Shown: positions 49,495 through 58,128 of the stretch, in pieces
Layout: every line of letters begins with the position of its first letter
Numbering within the stretch: position 1 is the stretch's first letter
DNA from: Flavobacterium hercynium
GTDB taxonomy: Bacteria > Bacteroidota > Bacteroidia > Flavobacteriales > Flavobacteriaceae
DNA length: 64,000 nucleotides
NCBI RefSeq assembly: GCF_002217285.1
Contig: NZ_MUGW01000042.1
Span: 55,641 to 119,640 of the forward strand
Direction: 5' to 3'
Translations under genes and position numbers: made by a program
Notes under the pieces: generated by a model
What the model was told of the DNA's origin: nothing
Databases searched by the model: none
Seen by the model: only the letters and a program-made list of their open reading frames with translations

Positions 49495-52400
49495 ATGATA
49501 AAAGTATTCAAAGAAAAAATTAGAAATTTAAGGTTGCTTTCCTTATTTGAAATAAGTTTAAAAGCAACATTATTTTCAGTATTGTCATTAAGTTTTCAAA
49601 TGACAGCTGCCGAGCCTTTAAAAGTAGTTTCATTAAGTAAAACCAATCTGCTACTCTTTCAAAACATGGCAAAAGGAACTGTTGTTGACGAAAGCGGAAA
49701 TCCGATTCCTGGTGTGAACATCATTATTAAAGGTACTTCAAAAGGAGTTCAGACTGATATGGACGGGAATTTTGCCATAGAAGTTCCAAACGCTACTACT
49801 GTTTTGGTTTTTTCCTATATGGGAATGGAAGATCAGGAAGTTCCGGCAGGAAACAGCATGCTAAAAGTTACTATGAAAGAAGCTGGCGAACAAATGGATG
49901 AAGTTGTCGTAGTAGGTTACAGCAAGGTTAAAAAAGAAAGTCTTACGGGAGCCCTGCAAACGATAGACAATAAGAAGCTTATTGATGTTACTACGCCATC
50001 AGTAGAAAATTTATTATCCGGAAAAGCAACGGGTGTTTATGTAAGCTCCGGAAACGGAAAACCGGGAGATGCCGGTAAAATTGTGATTAGGGGAAAAACT
50101 ACTGTAAATGGAAGTACTGATCCTCTTTGGGTTATCGATGGTGTAATTGTAGGGAATAGCTCCGGCAATATGAATGCTGCTGATATTGAAACGTTGACCG
50201 TTCTTAAAGATGCTGCATCTACTGCTGTTTATGGTTCTCAGGGTGCAAATGGTGTAATCATTGTAACCACGAAAAGCGGAAAAACAGGTAAAGCAACCAT
50301 CAATGCCTCTATTAAAACTGCGGCTACAACTGTAAATACGGGCAATTTTGATATTATGAATGGTACAGAGTTATATGATTTATATGATTCTTTTCCTAAC
50401 AAACAAGATTTTAGTAATGCATGGTGGTGGAATCCCGAATTAAGAAACAAAAATTACGACTGGTGGAAAAATGCGACAAGAACTGGTATTGCAAGAGATT
50501 TTAATTTATCTGTAAATGGAGGTAGTGAAGTATTTAAAAGTTATGTTTCGCTAGGTGTTTACGATGAAACAGGTGCAATAAAAGGATATGATTTCACACG
50601 TTACAATTTATTGTTGAAATTCAGTTATAAAGTGAATGAATGGCTTACAATACGTCCTCAGGTAAACATTACACGAATTGAAACAAAAGACAAACAACAT
50701 GATATCAGTGCGATGTATGCTAATATGCCTTGGGACAATCCTTATCGTGAAGATGGTACTTTGGTAGGAAACCAACCTAATCCGACTTGGGTAAATACAA
50801 CCGGCTCTAACTATTTGTATGATTTACAATGGAATTACGCAGAAGCTGAGAAATACAATGTTCGAAGCAATTTCGACTTTGATATAAAATTCAATCACTG
50901 GCTATCCTTTACCTCTACGAATAATTACACCTTTTCAAATGACAATTCGATGATCTACAAAGATCCGAGATCATCTGAAGGATTGGCTGTAAAAGGAAGA
51001 ATTCAGGATGAGAATTCTTTATCGAACCGATTCTATACCAATCAACTTTTTAAATTTAGCGAATCTTTTGATGCCCATAATATAAGTGCGATCGCAGGTT
51101 ACGAATGGAATGAATATAATGGCAGAAATAATCTGGGAATCGCAACGGGTTTACCTCCGGGATTTATTGTTGGCGATGCCGCTACTGTTCCTGAAAAAGT
51201 TGGAGGCAACAGATCGCAATGGGCTGTTCAGTCTTTGCTTTCTAATCTAAACTATAGTTACGATGACCGATACATGGCACAATTTTCATTACGTCGCGAC
51301 GGAGCTTCAAATTTTGGAGAAAATGCACGATATGGTAACTTCTTTTCTATTAGCGGAGCATGGAATATTCACAAAGAGAGCTTCTTTAAAGCAGATTACA
51401 TCAATAATTTAAAATTAAGAGCGAGTTATGGTTCGGTAGGAAACCGACCAACAAGTTTATATCCACACTTACCTTTATATTCTGTCGACTCCGGATATAA
51501 TGAAAACCCTGGTGCTCTTATTTCGCAAATTGGAAATCCTGATTTAAGCTGGGAAAAAACTTTTACCACAGGCGTTGGTCTTGATGTGAGCTTTTTTAAT
51601 CGAGTTAATGTAACCTTAGATTACTACAACAAAGAGACTTCCGGATTATTGTATCAAGTGCCTTTACCGGGAGTAATTGGAGTAACGAATATCTGGCGAA
51701 ATGTGGGTTCGGTAAACAACAAAGGTTTCGAAGCTTCTGTAAATGTAGATGTCGTTAAAACTGAAAACTGGAAATGGAATGTTGATGCTAATATTGGGCT
51801 AAACACCAATAAAGTAACCAGCCTTTACGGAGCAAAACAAGAAATTATTGTTAGTGATGGCAGTGGTGTGACAGGTTCGGCTTCTAAACTTTTAAAACCC
51901 GGATTAGATGTAGATACCTGGTATCTTACAGAATGGGCTGGTGTTAATCCTGATGATGGTAAACCACAATGGTACACAACGGATGCTGCAACCGGAGAAC
52001 GTGTTAAAACATCAAGTTATGGAGACGCATCCAAAAATCAAGTTGCTGCAGGTGCTTACACACCTTCTTATTTTGGAGGATTAACGACTACTTTAAATTA
52101 CAAAAACTTTGATTTTGCTGCTACATTTAGTTATTCTGTGGGAGGTAAAATTTATAATTACGCCCGTGCCGAATTCGATTCAGACGGAGCTTATACAGAT
52201 CGTAACCAAATGAACCTGCAAAGCGGCTGGAGCCGATGGGAAAAACCCGGGGATATTGCTACACACCCACAAGCGATTTACAACAACTCGAGTAATTCTA
52301 ATAAAGCTTCAACCCGTTTCTTAGAAGATGGTTCTTATTTAAAATTCAGAAGTATATCACTAGGTTACAACTTATCTATTGAACATTTGAACATTTCAAA

Positions 52401-52572
52401 TCTTAGAATCTTTGTAACAGGTGAAAATTTGTTTACGCTGACAGATTTCTCAGGTGTTGATCCGGAGATACCACCGTCCGATCAAAGCGGTGTCAGAACA
52501 ATAACAGGAGTTGCTACTTCTGTATATCCTCAAACACGCAGATTTGCATTAGGTTTAAATTTTACTCTTTAA
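49495..52572 (+). CDS. SusC/RagA-type TonB-linked outer membrane receptor
   Basis: 1025 aa. Hydrophobic leader about 18-38 (ending MTAAEP), CarbopepD_reg domain about 58-130 (AKGTVVDESGNPIPGVNIIIKG), TonB-box-like DEVVVVGY at 135-142, plug domain (SVENLLSGKATGVYV, KIVIRGKTTVNG, LWVIDGVI, LKDAASTAVYGSQGANGVIIVTTKSG) and a 22-strand barrel ending FALGLNFTL. Imports glycan oligosaccharides with the SusD lid encoded 10 bp downstream. It has no STN domain, so it is not of the sigma/anti-sigma transducing type, consistent with control by the LacI protein. Confidence 0.96.
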   Translation: MIKVFKEKIRNLRLLSLFEISLKATLFSVLSLSFQMTAAEPLKVVSLSKTNLLLFQNMAKGTVVDESGNPIPGVNIIIKGTSKGVQTDMDGNFAIEVPNATTVLVFSYMGMEDQEVPAGNSMLKVTMKEAGEQMDEVVVVGYSKVKKESLTGALQTIDNKKLIDVTTPSVENLLSGKATGVYVSSGNGKPGDAGKIVIRGKTTVNGSTDPLWVIDGVIVGNSSGNMNAADIETLTVLKDAASTAVYGSQGANGVIIVTTKSGKTGKATINASIKTAATTVNTGNFDIMNGTELYDLYDSFPNKQDFSNAWWWNPELRNKNYDWWKNATRTGIARDFNLSVNGGSEVFKSYVSLGVYDETGAIKGYDFTRYNLLLKFSYKVNEWLTIRPQVNITRIETKDKQHDISAMYANMPWDNPYREDGTLVGNQPNPTWVNTTGSNYLYDLQWNYAEAEKYNVRSNFDFDIKFNHWLSFTSTNNYTFSNDNSMIYKDPRSSEGLAVKGRIQDENSLSNRFYTNQLFKFSESFDAHNISAIAGYEWNEYNGRNNLGIATGLPPGFIVGDAATVPEKVGGNRSQWAVQSLLSNLNYSYDDRYMAQFSLRRDGASNFGENARYGNFFSISGAWNIHKESFFKADYINNLKLRASYGSVGNRPTSLYPHLPLYSVDSGYNENPGALISQIGNPDLSWEKTFTTGVGLDVSFFNRVNVTLDYYNKETSGLLYQVPLPGVIGVTNIWRNVGSVNNKGFEASVNVDVVKTENWKWNVDANIGLNTNKVTSLYGAKQEIIVSDGSGVTGSASKLLKPGLDVDTWYLTEWAGVNPDDGKPQWYTTDAATGERVKTSSYGDASKNQVAAGAYTPSYFGGLTTTLNYKNFDFAATFSYSVGGKIYNYARAEFDSDGAYTDRNQMNLQSGWSRWEKPGDIATHPQAIYNNSSNSNKASTRFLEDGSYLKFRSISLGYNLSIEHLNISNLRIFVTGENLFTLTDFSGVDPEIPPSDQSGVRTITGVATSVYPQTRRFALGLNFTL

Positions 52573-52582
52573 AAACAAAATC

Positions 52583-54283
52583 ATGAAAAAAATATTCATA
52601 CTATTTATTACCCTGAGTTTTTTATCCTCCTGTGAGCTGGAGCGAGAGCCTTTTGATTCTTTTACCGAGGATAAAATTCAAAAGGATAAGGAGGCTGCAA
52701 TTGAAGTACTCTTAAACGGATGTTATGCTCAACTGAAAAACTGGTCAGATGTAATGCACCGAGTTGGCGAATATCCGGGAGACAATATTATGATTAGAGG
52801 TACATCGACAGATTCCTTTTATTCTTTTATTTCTTATCAGCATAGCCCTGTAAACGATAGATTGTCAACTTTTTGGAATAACAGTTATAAAATCATTTCA
52901 CAATCAAGCGATTTAATGAAAATGGTTCCTGAGGGAGAAAGTGCTAAATTAGATCAGCAATTAGGAGAAGCTTATTATTTGAGAGGAATGATCTATTTTT
53001 ATTTATGCAAAACGTACGGCAGACCTTACGCGCAATCTCCTGATTCAAATTTAGGCGTTCCTATCGTAAACGGATTACCGGAAGATATTGGCAACATTAG
53101 CCTTCCCGACAGAGCGACCGTAAAACAGACTTACGAACAAGCAATAAGCGACCTTAAAAAAGGAGAAGCCTTGATGAACGAAAACAGAACAGCTGCTTAT
53201 GCTACTAAAGAAGCGGCACAGGCAATGCTTTCAAGAGTCTATTTGTATATGAGTGGTACCTATGAAATGCCAAATCAGGAATACGCCAATTTATCAATTG
53301 AATATTCTAACAAAGTAATTACCAGCGGTCGTTACAATTTATTAAGCAGAGCTGATTTTATGAGATATAATACTTTTGCTCCTGATGCAAGTGGTCAGAC
53401 CGAAACTGTTTTTGCAGTAAAACGCGTCGCTTCAGAATATTCCGGTGATGCTCATTATGGCGGTATTGGCGGAATGTATGCCAATATTCAAGGACAAGGA
53501 TGGGGAGAAATGTATGCAAGTGCTAAATATCTTGATTTATTGCGTAAATCCGGTTTTAAGAAAGATGCCAGATGGGCTTTTATTGATCCGCAATACGCAT
53601 TGGATAATGCTAATAACAAAATAGAAGCTTTCCGTTTTATTACAGATGCTGTCGATAGTAAGACGGGGGAACAAACTGGTTTCAATTATGTTCAGCAACC
53701 TTTGATGAGCAGACCAAATGGTTCTTATTACATTACAATCGCTAGTGTTGAATACAATTTAACTGTTGTTAATGCTGCAGAAAACAGTTATTCAATTGAT
53801 TATGAAGGAAAAACATATACAGGAGAAAAAGATTATATGATGCTGTTAAATCGTGTTTATCCTATGTTTTACGTTACGAAATGTTCTTTGCAGGATAATA
53901 GTTCACACCTGCACTCGCCTATCATCTCTCGTCTTGCAGAAATGTATTTGAATAATGCCGAAGCTTATGCTAAAAAACAAGATTATCAAAATGCACTTAT
54001 CAATTTAAATGTAATTAGAGAAAGAGCAATTGTTGGCGGTGGATATACTTCATTAAACAGTACTAATGCTATGCAGCTCATTGACGAAGAACGTCAGCTG
54101 GAATTGGCTTTTGAGGCACATCGCGGTTCTGATGTCTATAGAAACGGACAGACTATGACACGCCGTTATCCAGGACCTCACATGCCTCTTATCGATTATC
54201 CGGCAACAAGTTTAAGAGTAGTACAATACATTCCTCAATCAGAAATAAATGCATACGCTGGAACTTTAACTCAAAATCCATAA
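52583..54283 (+). CDS. SusD/RagB-family glycan-binding lipoprotein
   Basis: 566 aa. Lipobox LSFLSSC gives lipid anchor at C17, then ELEREPFDSFTEDKI. TPR-like helical SusD fold: GEAYYLRGMIYFYLCKTYGRPYAQ, YATKEAAQAMLSRVYLYMSGTYE, ISRLAEMYLNNAEAYAKKQDYQNALINLNVIRERA, IDEERQLELAFEAHRGSDVYRNG. Forms the lid of the SusC transporter. Surface ligand specificity cannot be read from sequence; neighbours suggest GalNAc/Gal-containing glycans. Confidence 0.95.
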   Translation: MKKIFILFITLSFLSSCELEREPFDSFTEDKIQKDKEAAIEVLLNGCYAQLKNWSDVMHRVGEYPGDNIMIRGTSTDSFYSFISYQHSPVNDRLSTFWNNSYKIISQSSDLMKMVPEGESAKLDQQLGEAYYLRGMIYFYLCKTYGRPYAQSPDSNLGVPIVNGLPEDIGNISLPDRATVKQTYEQAISDLKKGEALMNENRTAAYATKEAAQAMLSRVYLYMSGTYEMPNQEYANLSIEYSNKVITSGRYNLLSRADFMRYNTFAPDASGQTETVFAVKRVASEYSGDAHYGGIGGMYANIQGQGWGEMYASAKYLDLLRKSGFKKDARWAFIDPQYALDNANNKIEAFRFITDAVDSKTGEQTGFNYVQQPLMSRPNGSYYITIASVEYNLTVVNAAENSYSIDYEGKTYTGEKDYMMLLNRVYPMFYVTKCSLQDNSSHLHSPIISRLAEMYLNNAEAYAKKQDYQNALINLNVIRERAIVGGGYTSLNSTNAMQLIDEERQLELAFEAHRGSDVYRNGQTMTRRYPGPHMPLIDYPATSLRVVQYIPQSEINAYAGTLTQNP

Positions 54284-54344
54284 TAAAAACAATTTAGGAT
54301 AATCGACTATTAGATTATCCAATCAATCTAAAATTAATCTCATT

Positions 54345-55724
54345 ATGAAAACTTGTCTTTTAAAATTCATGTTCTTTCTTTTCCTTTTATCTGGATGGAC
54401 AACAATATCAGCGCAAATCATTAAAACCAAAGCCCCTGCCCGAGCAAAGGGGCAGCAAGATGTACTGCGCCTGGCAACAAAACCAATCCCAACAGTTCGT
54501 GTGGCTTTTATTGGTTTAGGAATGCGTGGTTCCGGAGCGGTAGAACGCATGACGCATATTCCGGGAGTAGAAGTTGTGGCACTTTGCGATATGCTTGAAA
54601 AAAATACAAAATCAGCCAATGAAACACTGGTAAAACAAGGATTCCCTAAAGCTCAGGAATTCTTTGGAGATGAAAATATATGGCGAAAGGTTACTTCTTT
54701 ACCTAATGTTGATTTGGTTTATATCGCGACAGATTGGAAACATCATGCTATCATTGGAATTCAGGCAATGAAAGAAGGAAAACATGCCGCAATAGAAGTT
54801 CCCGGAGGATTAACTATGAAAGAAATTTGGGAACTTATTGACACTTCTGAAAAAACACGTCAGCATTGTATGATGTTGGAAAACTGTGTATACGATTTCT
54901 TTGAACTTACTACACTTAACATGGCACAACAAGGTGTTTTTGGAGAAATTCTACATGCAGAAGGTTCTTATATTCATGGTTTACAGCCTTTTTGGGGCGA
55001 ATACTGGAACAACTGGAGAATGGATTATAACATAAAACATCGTGGAGACCTATATGCAACACACGGAATGGGACCAGCTTGTCAGGCATTAAACATACAC
55101 CGCGGAGACAAAATGAACTTCCTTGTTTCTATGGATACTAAAGCGGTTGGAAATCCAGCTTATGTAAAAGAAAAATCAGGTCAGGAAATTAAAGATTTCA
55201 GAAACGGAGATCATACTATGACGATGATCCGAACTCAAAACGGAAAAACAATACACATTCAGCACGATGTAACTTCTCCTCGTCCGTACAGCAGAATGTA
55301 TCAATTGAGCGGTACAAAAGGCTATGCTAATAAGTACCCATTAGAAGGTTATGCTCTGGACGGAAAAGAATTAAGTGATGACGTAAAACCTAACCATGAA
55401 AAATTAACAGCACACTCTTTTGTACCAGAAGATGTAAAAAAAGCATTAATGACAAAATACAAACACCCGATGGTAAAAAACATCGAAGAGCAGGCTAAAA
55501 AAGTAGGCGGTCACGGCGGAATGGATTTTATTATGGATTATCGTTTGATTTACTGTCTTCAAAAAGGACTTCCATTAGATATGGATGTGTATGATTTAGC
55601 AGAATGGTCATGTTTAGGTCCTTTAACAGAACTTTCGCTTGACAACAATTCCAGTCCGGTAGAAATTCCTGATTTCACACGTGGAGGATGGAACAAATTA
55701 CAAAAACTGGAATTTTCAGAATAA
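54345..55724 (+). CDS. GH109 alpha-N-acetylgalactosaminidase-like NAD-dependent glycosidase
   Basis: 459 aa, signal peptide about 1-23 (TTISAQ). Gfo/Idh/MocA fold with NAD-binding VAFIGLGMRGSGAVERM (about 53-69). The middle is the GH109 pattern as I know it from the Elizabethkingia alpha-N-acetylgalactosaminidase: MLENCVYDFFELTTLNMAQQ-GVFGEILHAEG, WNNWRMDYN-KHRGDLYATHGMGP (H240) and PRPYSRMYQ, then KVGGHGGMDFIMDYRL and LPLDMDVYDLAEW. Such enzymes remove alpha-GalNAc (for example the blood group A determinant) with tightly bound NAD. Not all GH109 proteins have been shown to use GalNAc. 61 bp after susD. Confidence 0.88.
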   Translation: MKTCLLKFMFFLFLLSGWTTISAQIIKTKAPARAKGQQDVLRLATKPIPTVRVAFIGLGMRGSGAVERMTHIPGVEVVALCDMLEKNTKSANETLVKQGFPKAQEFFGDENIWRKVTSLPNVDLVYIATDWKHHAIIGIQAMKEGKHAAIEVPGGLTMKEIWELIDTSEKTRQHCMMLENCVYDFFELTTLNMAQQGVFGEILHAEGSYIHGLQPFWGEYWNNWRMDYNIKHRGDLYATHGMGPACQALNIHRGDKMNFLVSMDTKAVGNPAYVKEKSGQEIKDFRNGDHTMTMIRTQNGKTIHIQHDVTSPRPYSRMYQLSGTKGYANKYPLEGYALDGKELSDDVKPNHEKLTAHSFVPEDVKKALMTKYKHPMVKNIEEQAKKVGGHGGMDFIMDYRLIYCLQKGLPLDMDVYDLAEWSCLGPLTELSLDNNSSPVEIPDFTRGGWNKLQKLEFSE

Positions 55725-55752
55725 TTTATTTATTGTTTATAGTTAGTTGAAA

Positions 55753-55790
55753 TAAGAGAGCATTAATGAATTTGTGCTCTCTTACTTTTT
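55753..55790 (+). terminator. terminator-like hairpin inside the PUL operon
   Basis: TAAGAGAGCA (55753-55762) / TGCTCTCTTA (55775-55784), followed by CTTTTTTAT. Lies between the GH109 and GH35 genes and could stop part of the transcripts before GH35. Confidence 0.72.
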
Positions 55791-55813
55791 TATAAATCTT
55801 TAATAAAACTAAA

Positions 55814-57673
55814 ATGAAAAAAGTTTACTATGCCCTGCTTTTTAGTTTTCTTATGCTATCATCCGCCGAGGCACAAGAAAAACAAACTTTTGCAATAAGT
55901 AATGGTTCTTTTTTATTGAATAGGAAACCAATTCAAATTCATTCAGGCGAAATGCATTATTCCCGCATTCCACAGCCTTACTGGCGTCATCGCTTAAAAA
56001 TGATGAAAGCGATGGGATTAAATGCTGTTGCAACTTATGTTTTCTGGAACTACCATGAAATAGCTCCGGGAGTATGGGATTTTAAAACCGGAAATAAAAA
56101 CGTAGCTGAATATATTAAAACGGCACAAGAAGAAGGTTTATTCGTTATTCTCCGTCCGGGACCGTATGTATGTGCTGAATGGGAATTTGGCGGTTATCCG
56201 TGGTTTCTGCAAAATGTCCCAAATATGACGATTCGAGGTAATAATAAAGAATATTTGGCAGCAACAAAAGCATACTTTACAGCATTATACAAGGAGACCG
56301 GCAATTTTCAAATTACCAAAGGAGGCCCAATTATAATGGTTCAGGGTGAAAATGAATTTGGATCTTACGTCGCACAACGCAAAGATATTTCGCTGGAAGA
56401 ACATAAAAAGTACAGCGCTGCTGTTTTTCAGCAATTGAAAGATGTAGGTTTTGAAGTTCCCTTTTTTACCTCAGACGGAAGTTGGTTATTTGAAGGCGGG
56501 GCCTTACCGGGAGCCCTACCAACCGCAAACGGAGAAAGTGATATTGAAAAATTAAAAACAGTGGTCAAACAATTTAATAATGATCAGGGACCTTTTATGG
56601 TTGCCGAATTCTACCCTGGCTGGCTAGATCATTGGGCCGAACCTTTTCCTCTACAAAAGCCGGAACAAACCGTTCGGCAAACTAAAAAATATTTAGACAA
56701 CCAGATTTCTTTTAATTATTACATGGTTCATGGCGGAACTAATTTTGGTTTTACATCGGGTGCAAATTATAACAAAGAACATGATATTCAGCCTGATATG
56801 ACATCCTATGATTATGATGCTCCCATTAGTGAAGCAGGCTGGGCAACTCCAAAATACAACGCATTAAGAGAACTATTAAAAACAGCCAAAACTCCTGCGG
56901 TTCCTAAACAAATACCTGTAATAGCAATACCAAATATAGATTTAACAAAAACGGTTGATTTAGAAGATTTAAAATCTAATATAACTCCCATTATCGAAGA
57001 CAAACCGCAAACCTTTGAACAATTGAATCAAGGAGATGGCTATGTTTTATACAGTAAAAAATTTACTCAGCCTATAAATGGGAAATTAGAATTGAACGGA
57101 TTACGCGATTATGCTATTGTTTTTGTTGACGGTAAAAAAGTTGCAGAATTAAACCGATATTACAAAAAATACGATTGTGAAATTGAAGTTCCTTTTAATG
57201 CAACCTTAGACATCCTGGTAGAAAACATGGGACGTATTAATTATGGTTCTCAAATTAATGCTAACAACAAAGGCATCATAAGTCCTGTTATTATTAATGG
57301 AGAAACGATTACAGGTGATTGGGAAATGTATAAATTACCAATGACCACAGAACCTGATTTGAGACCCTATAAAAATTCAGGAAAAGTAAATCGCCCTGCC
57401 TTTTATCAAGGAACTTTTAACCTTTCTCAAATTGGAGACACCTTTCTGGATATGCGAGATTGGGGTAAAGGAATTGTTTTTGTAAACGGAATAAACATTG
57501 GAAGATACTGGAGCGTTGGTCCTCAACAAACACTTTACTTACCGGGATGTTGGCTCAAAAAAGGCAAAAATACTGTTGTAATTTTTGAACAAAAAAATGA
57601 ACGTCTCCAAACAAATTTAAAAAGTATACTTACCCCCATTTTAGAAGATTTAAAACCTGAAAAAGGACAATAA
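55814..57673 (+). CDS. GH35 beta-galactosidase, secreted
   Basis: 619 aa. Signal peptide about 1-20 (SSAEAQ). GH35 (beta/alpha)8 barrel about 27-345: GEMHYSRIPQPYWRHRLKMMKAMGLNAV, PGPYVCAEWEFGG, acid/base Glu E181 in QGENEFGSY, nucleophile Glu E265 in VAEFYPGW. C-terminal beta-sandwich domains follow (GQINGKLELNGLRDYAIVFV-like, DMRDWGKGIVFVNGINIGRYW). Removes terminal beta-galactose, probably in the periplasm. With GH109 the set could process Gal-beta-GalNAc units. Preceded by the hairpin at 55753. Confidence 0.94.
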   Translation: MKKVYYALLFSFLMLSSAEAQEKQTFAISNGSFLLNRKPIQIHSGEMHYSRIPQPYWRHRLKMMKAMGLNAVATYVFWNYHEIAPGVWDFKTGNKNVAEYIKTAQEEGLFVILRPGPYVCAEWEFGGYPWFLQNVPNMTIRGNNKEYLAATKAYFTALYKETGNFQITKGGPIIMVQGENEFGSYVAQRKDISLEEHKKYSAAVFQQLKDVGFEVPFFTSDGSWLFEGGALPGALPTANGESDIEKLKTVVKQFNNDQGPFMVAEFYPGWLDHWAEPFPLQKPEQTVRQTKKYLDNQISFNYYMVHGGTNFGFTSGANYNKEHDIQPDMTSYDYDAPISEAGWATPKYNALRELLKTAKTPAVPKQIPVIAIPNIDLTKTVDLEDLKSNITPIIEDKPQTFEQLNQGDGYVLYSKKFTQPINGKLELNGLRDYAIVFVDGKKVAELNRYYKKYDCEIEVPFNATLDILVENMGRINYGSQINANNKGIISPVIINGETITGDWEMYKLPMTTEPDLRPYKNSGKVNRPAFYQGTFNLSQIGDTFLDMRDWGKGIVFVNGINIGRYWSVGPQQTLYLPGCWLKKGKNTVVIFEQKNERLQTNLKSILTPILEDLKPEKGQ

Positions 57674-57674
57674 C

Positions 57675-57706
57675 AACAAAGCCATCTGATATCAGATGGC
57701 TTTGTT
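57675..57706. terminator. 32-bp perfect palindrome, bidirectional terminator
   Basis: AACAAAGCCATCTGAT followed directly by its exact reverse complement, between convergent GH35 and OsmC genes. Confidence 0.88.
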
Positions 57707-57726
57707 TATAATATATTAACTGAAAA

Positions 57727-58128
57727 TTATTTCCAGTTAAAAGAAATTTTCTTCTCTATATCCTGATTTAAACTTAAAAATACAGGACATGTCATTGCTG
57801 CACGTTCCAGAATTGTTCTGCTTTTTTCATCTGCATTGCTTTTCATTTCAAAAACAATTTCAATAGCGCCAATTCTTCTTGGCTCAGCATTCATTATTTT
57901 TGTTACCTCAGCAGTTGAGTCGTTAATATTAACTTCCATATCACGGGCTTTTATTCCCATGATCGTCATCATACAGCTTGCTAAAGCATTAGCAACGGTA
58001 TCAGTTGGAGAAAAAGCTTCTCCTTTTCCGTTATTATCTACCGGTGCATCCGAAATGATTTCACTTCCTGATTGCACATGAATTGATTTTGTTCTTAAAT
58101 CGCCTAAATAGGTTACTTTCGATGTCAT
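57727..58128 (-). CDS. OsmC-family peroxiredoxin-like protein
   Basis: 133 aa. Family pattern VTYLGDLRTKSIHVQSG at the start, the two peroxidatic-type cysteines in ALASCMMTIMGI (about C52) and AAMTCPVFLSLNQDI (about C113). Members reduce organic hydroperoxides or have unknown roles. The ATG overlaps the stop of the upstream LysM gene by one base (TAATG), so the two are translationally coupled. Confidence 0.88.
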   Translation of the reverse strand: MTSKVTYLGDLRTKSIHVQSGSEIISDAPVDNNGKGEAFSPTDTVANALASCMMTIMGIKARDMEVNINDSTAEVTKIMNAEPRRIGAIEIVFEMKSNADEKSRTILERAAMTCPVFLSLNQDIEKKISFNWK

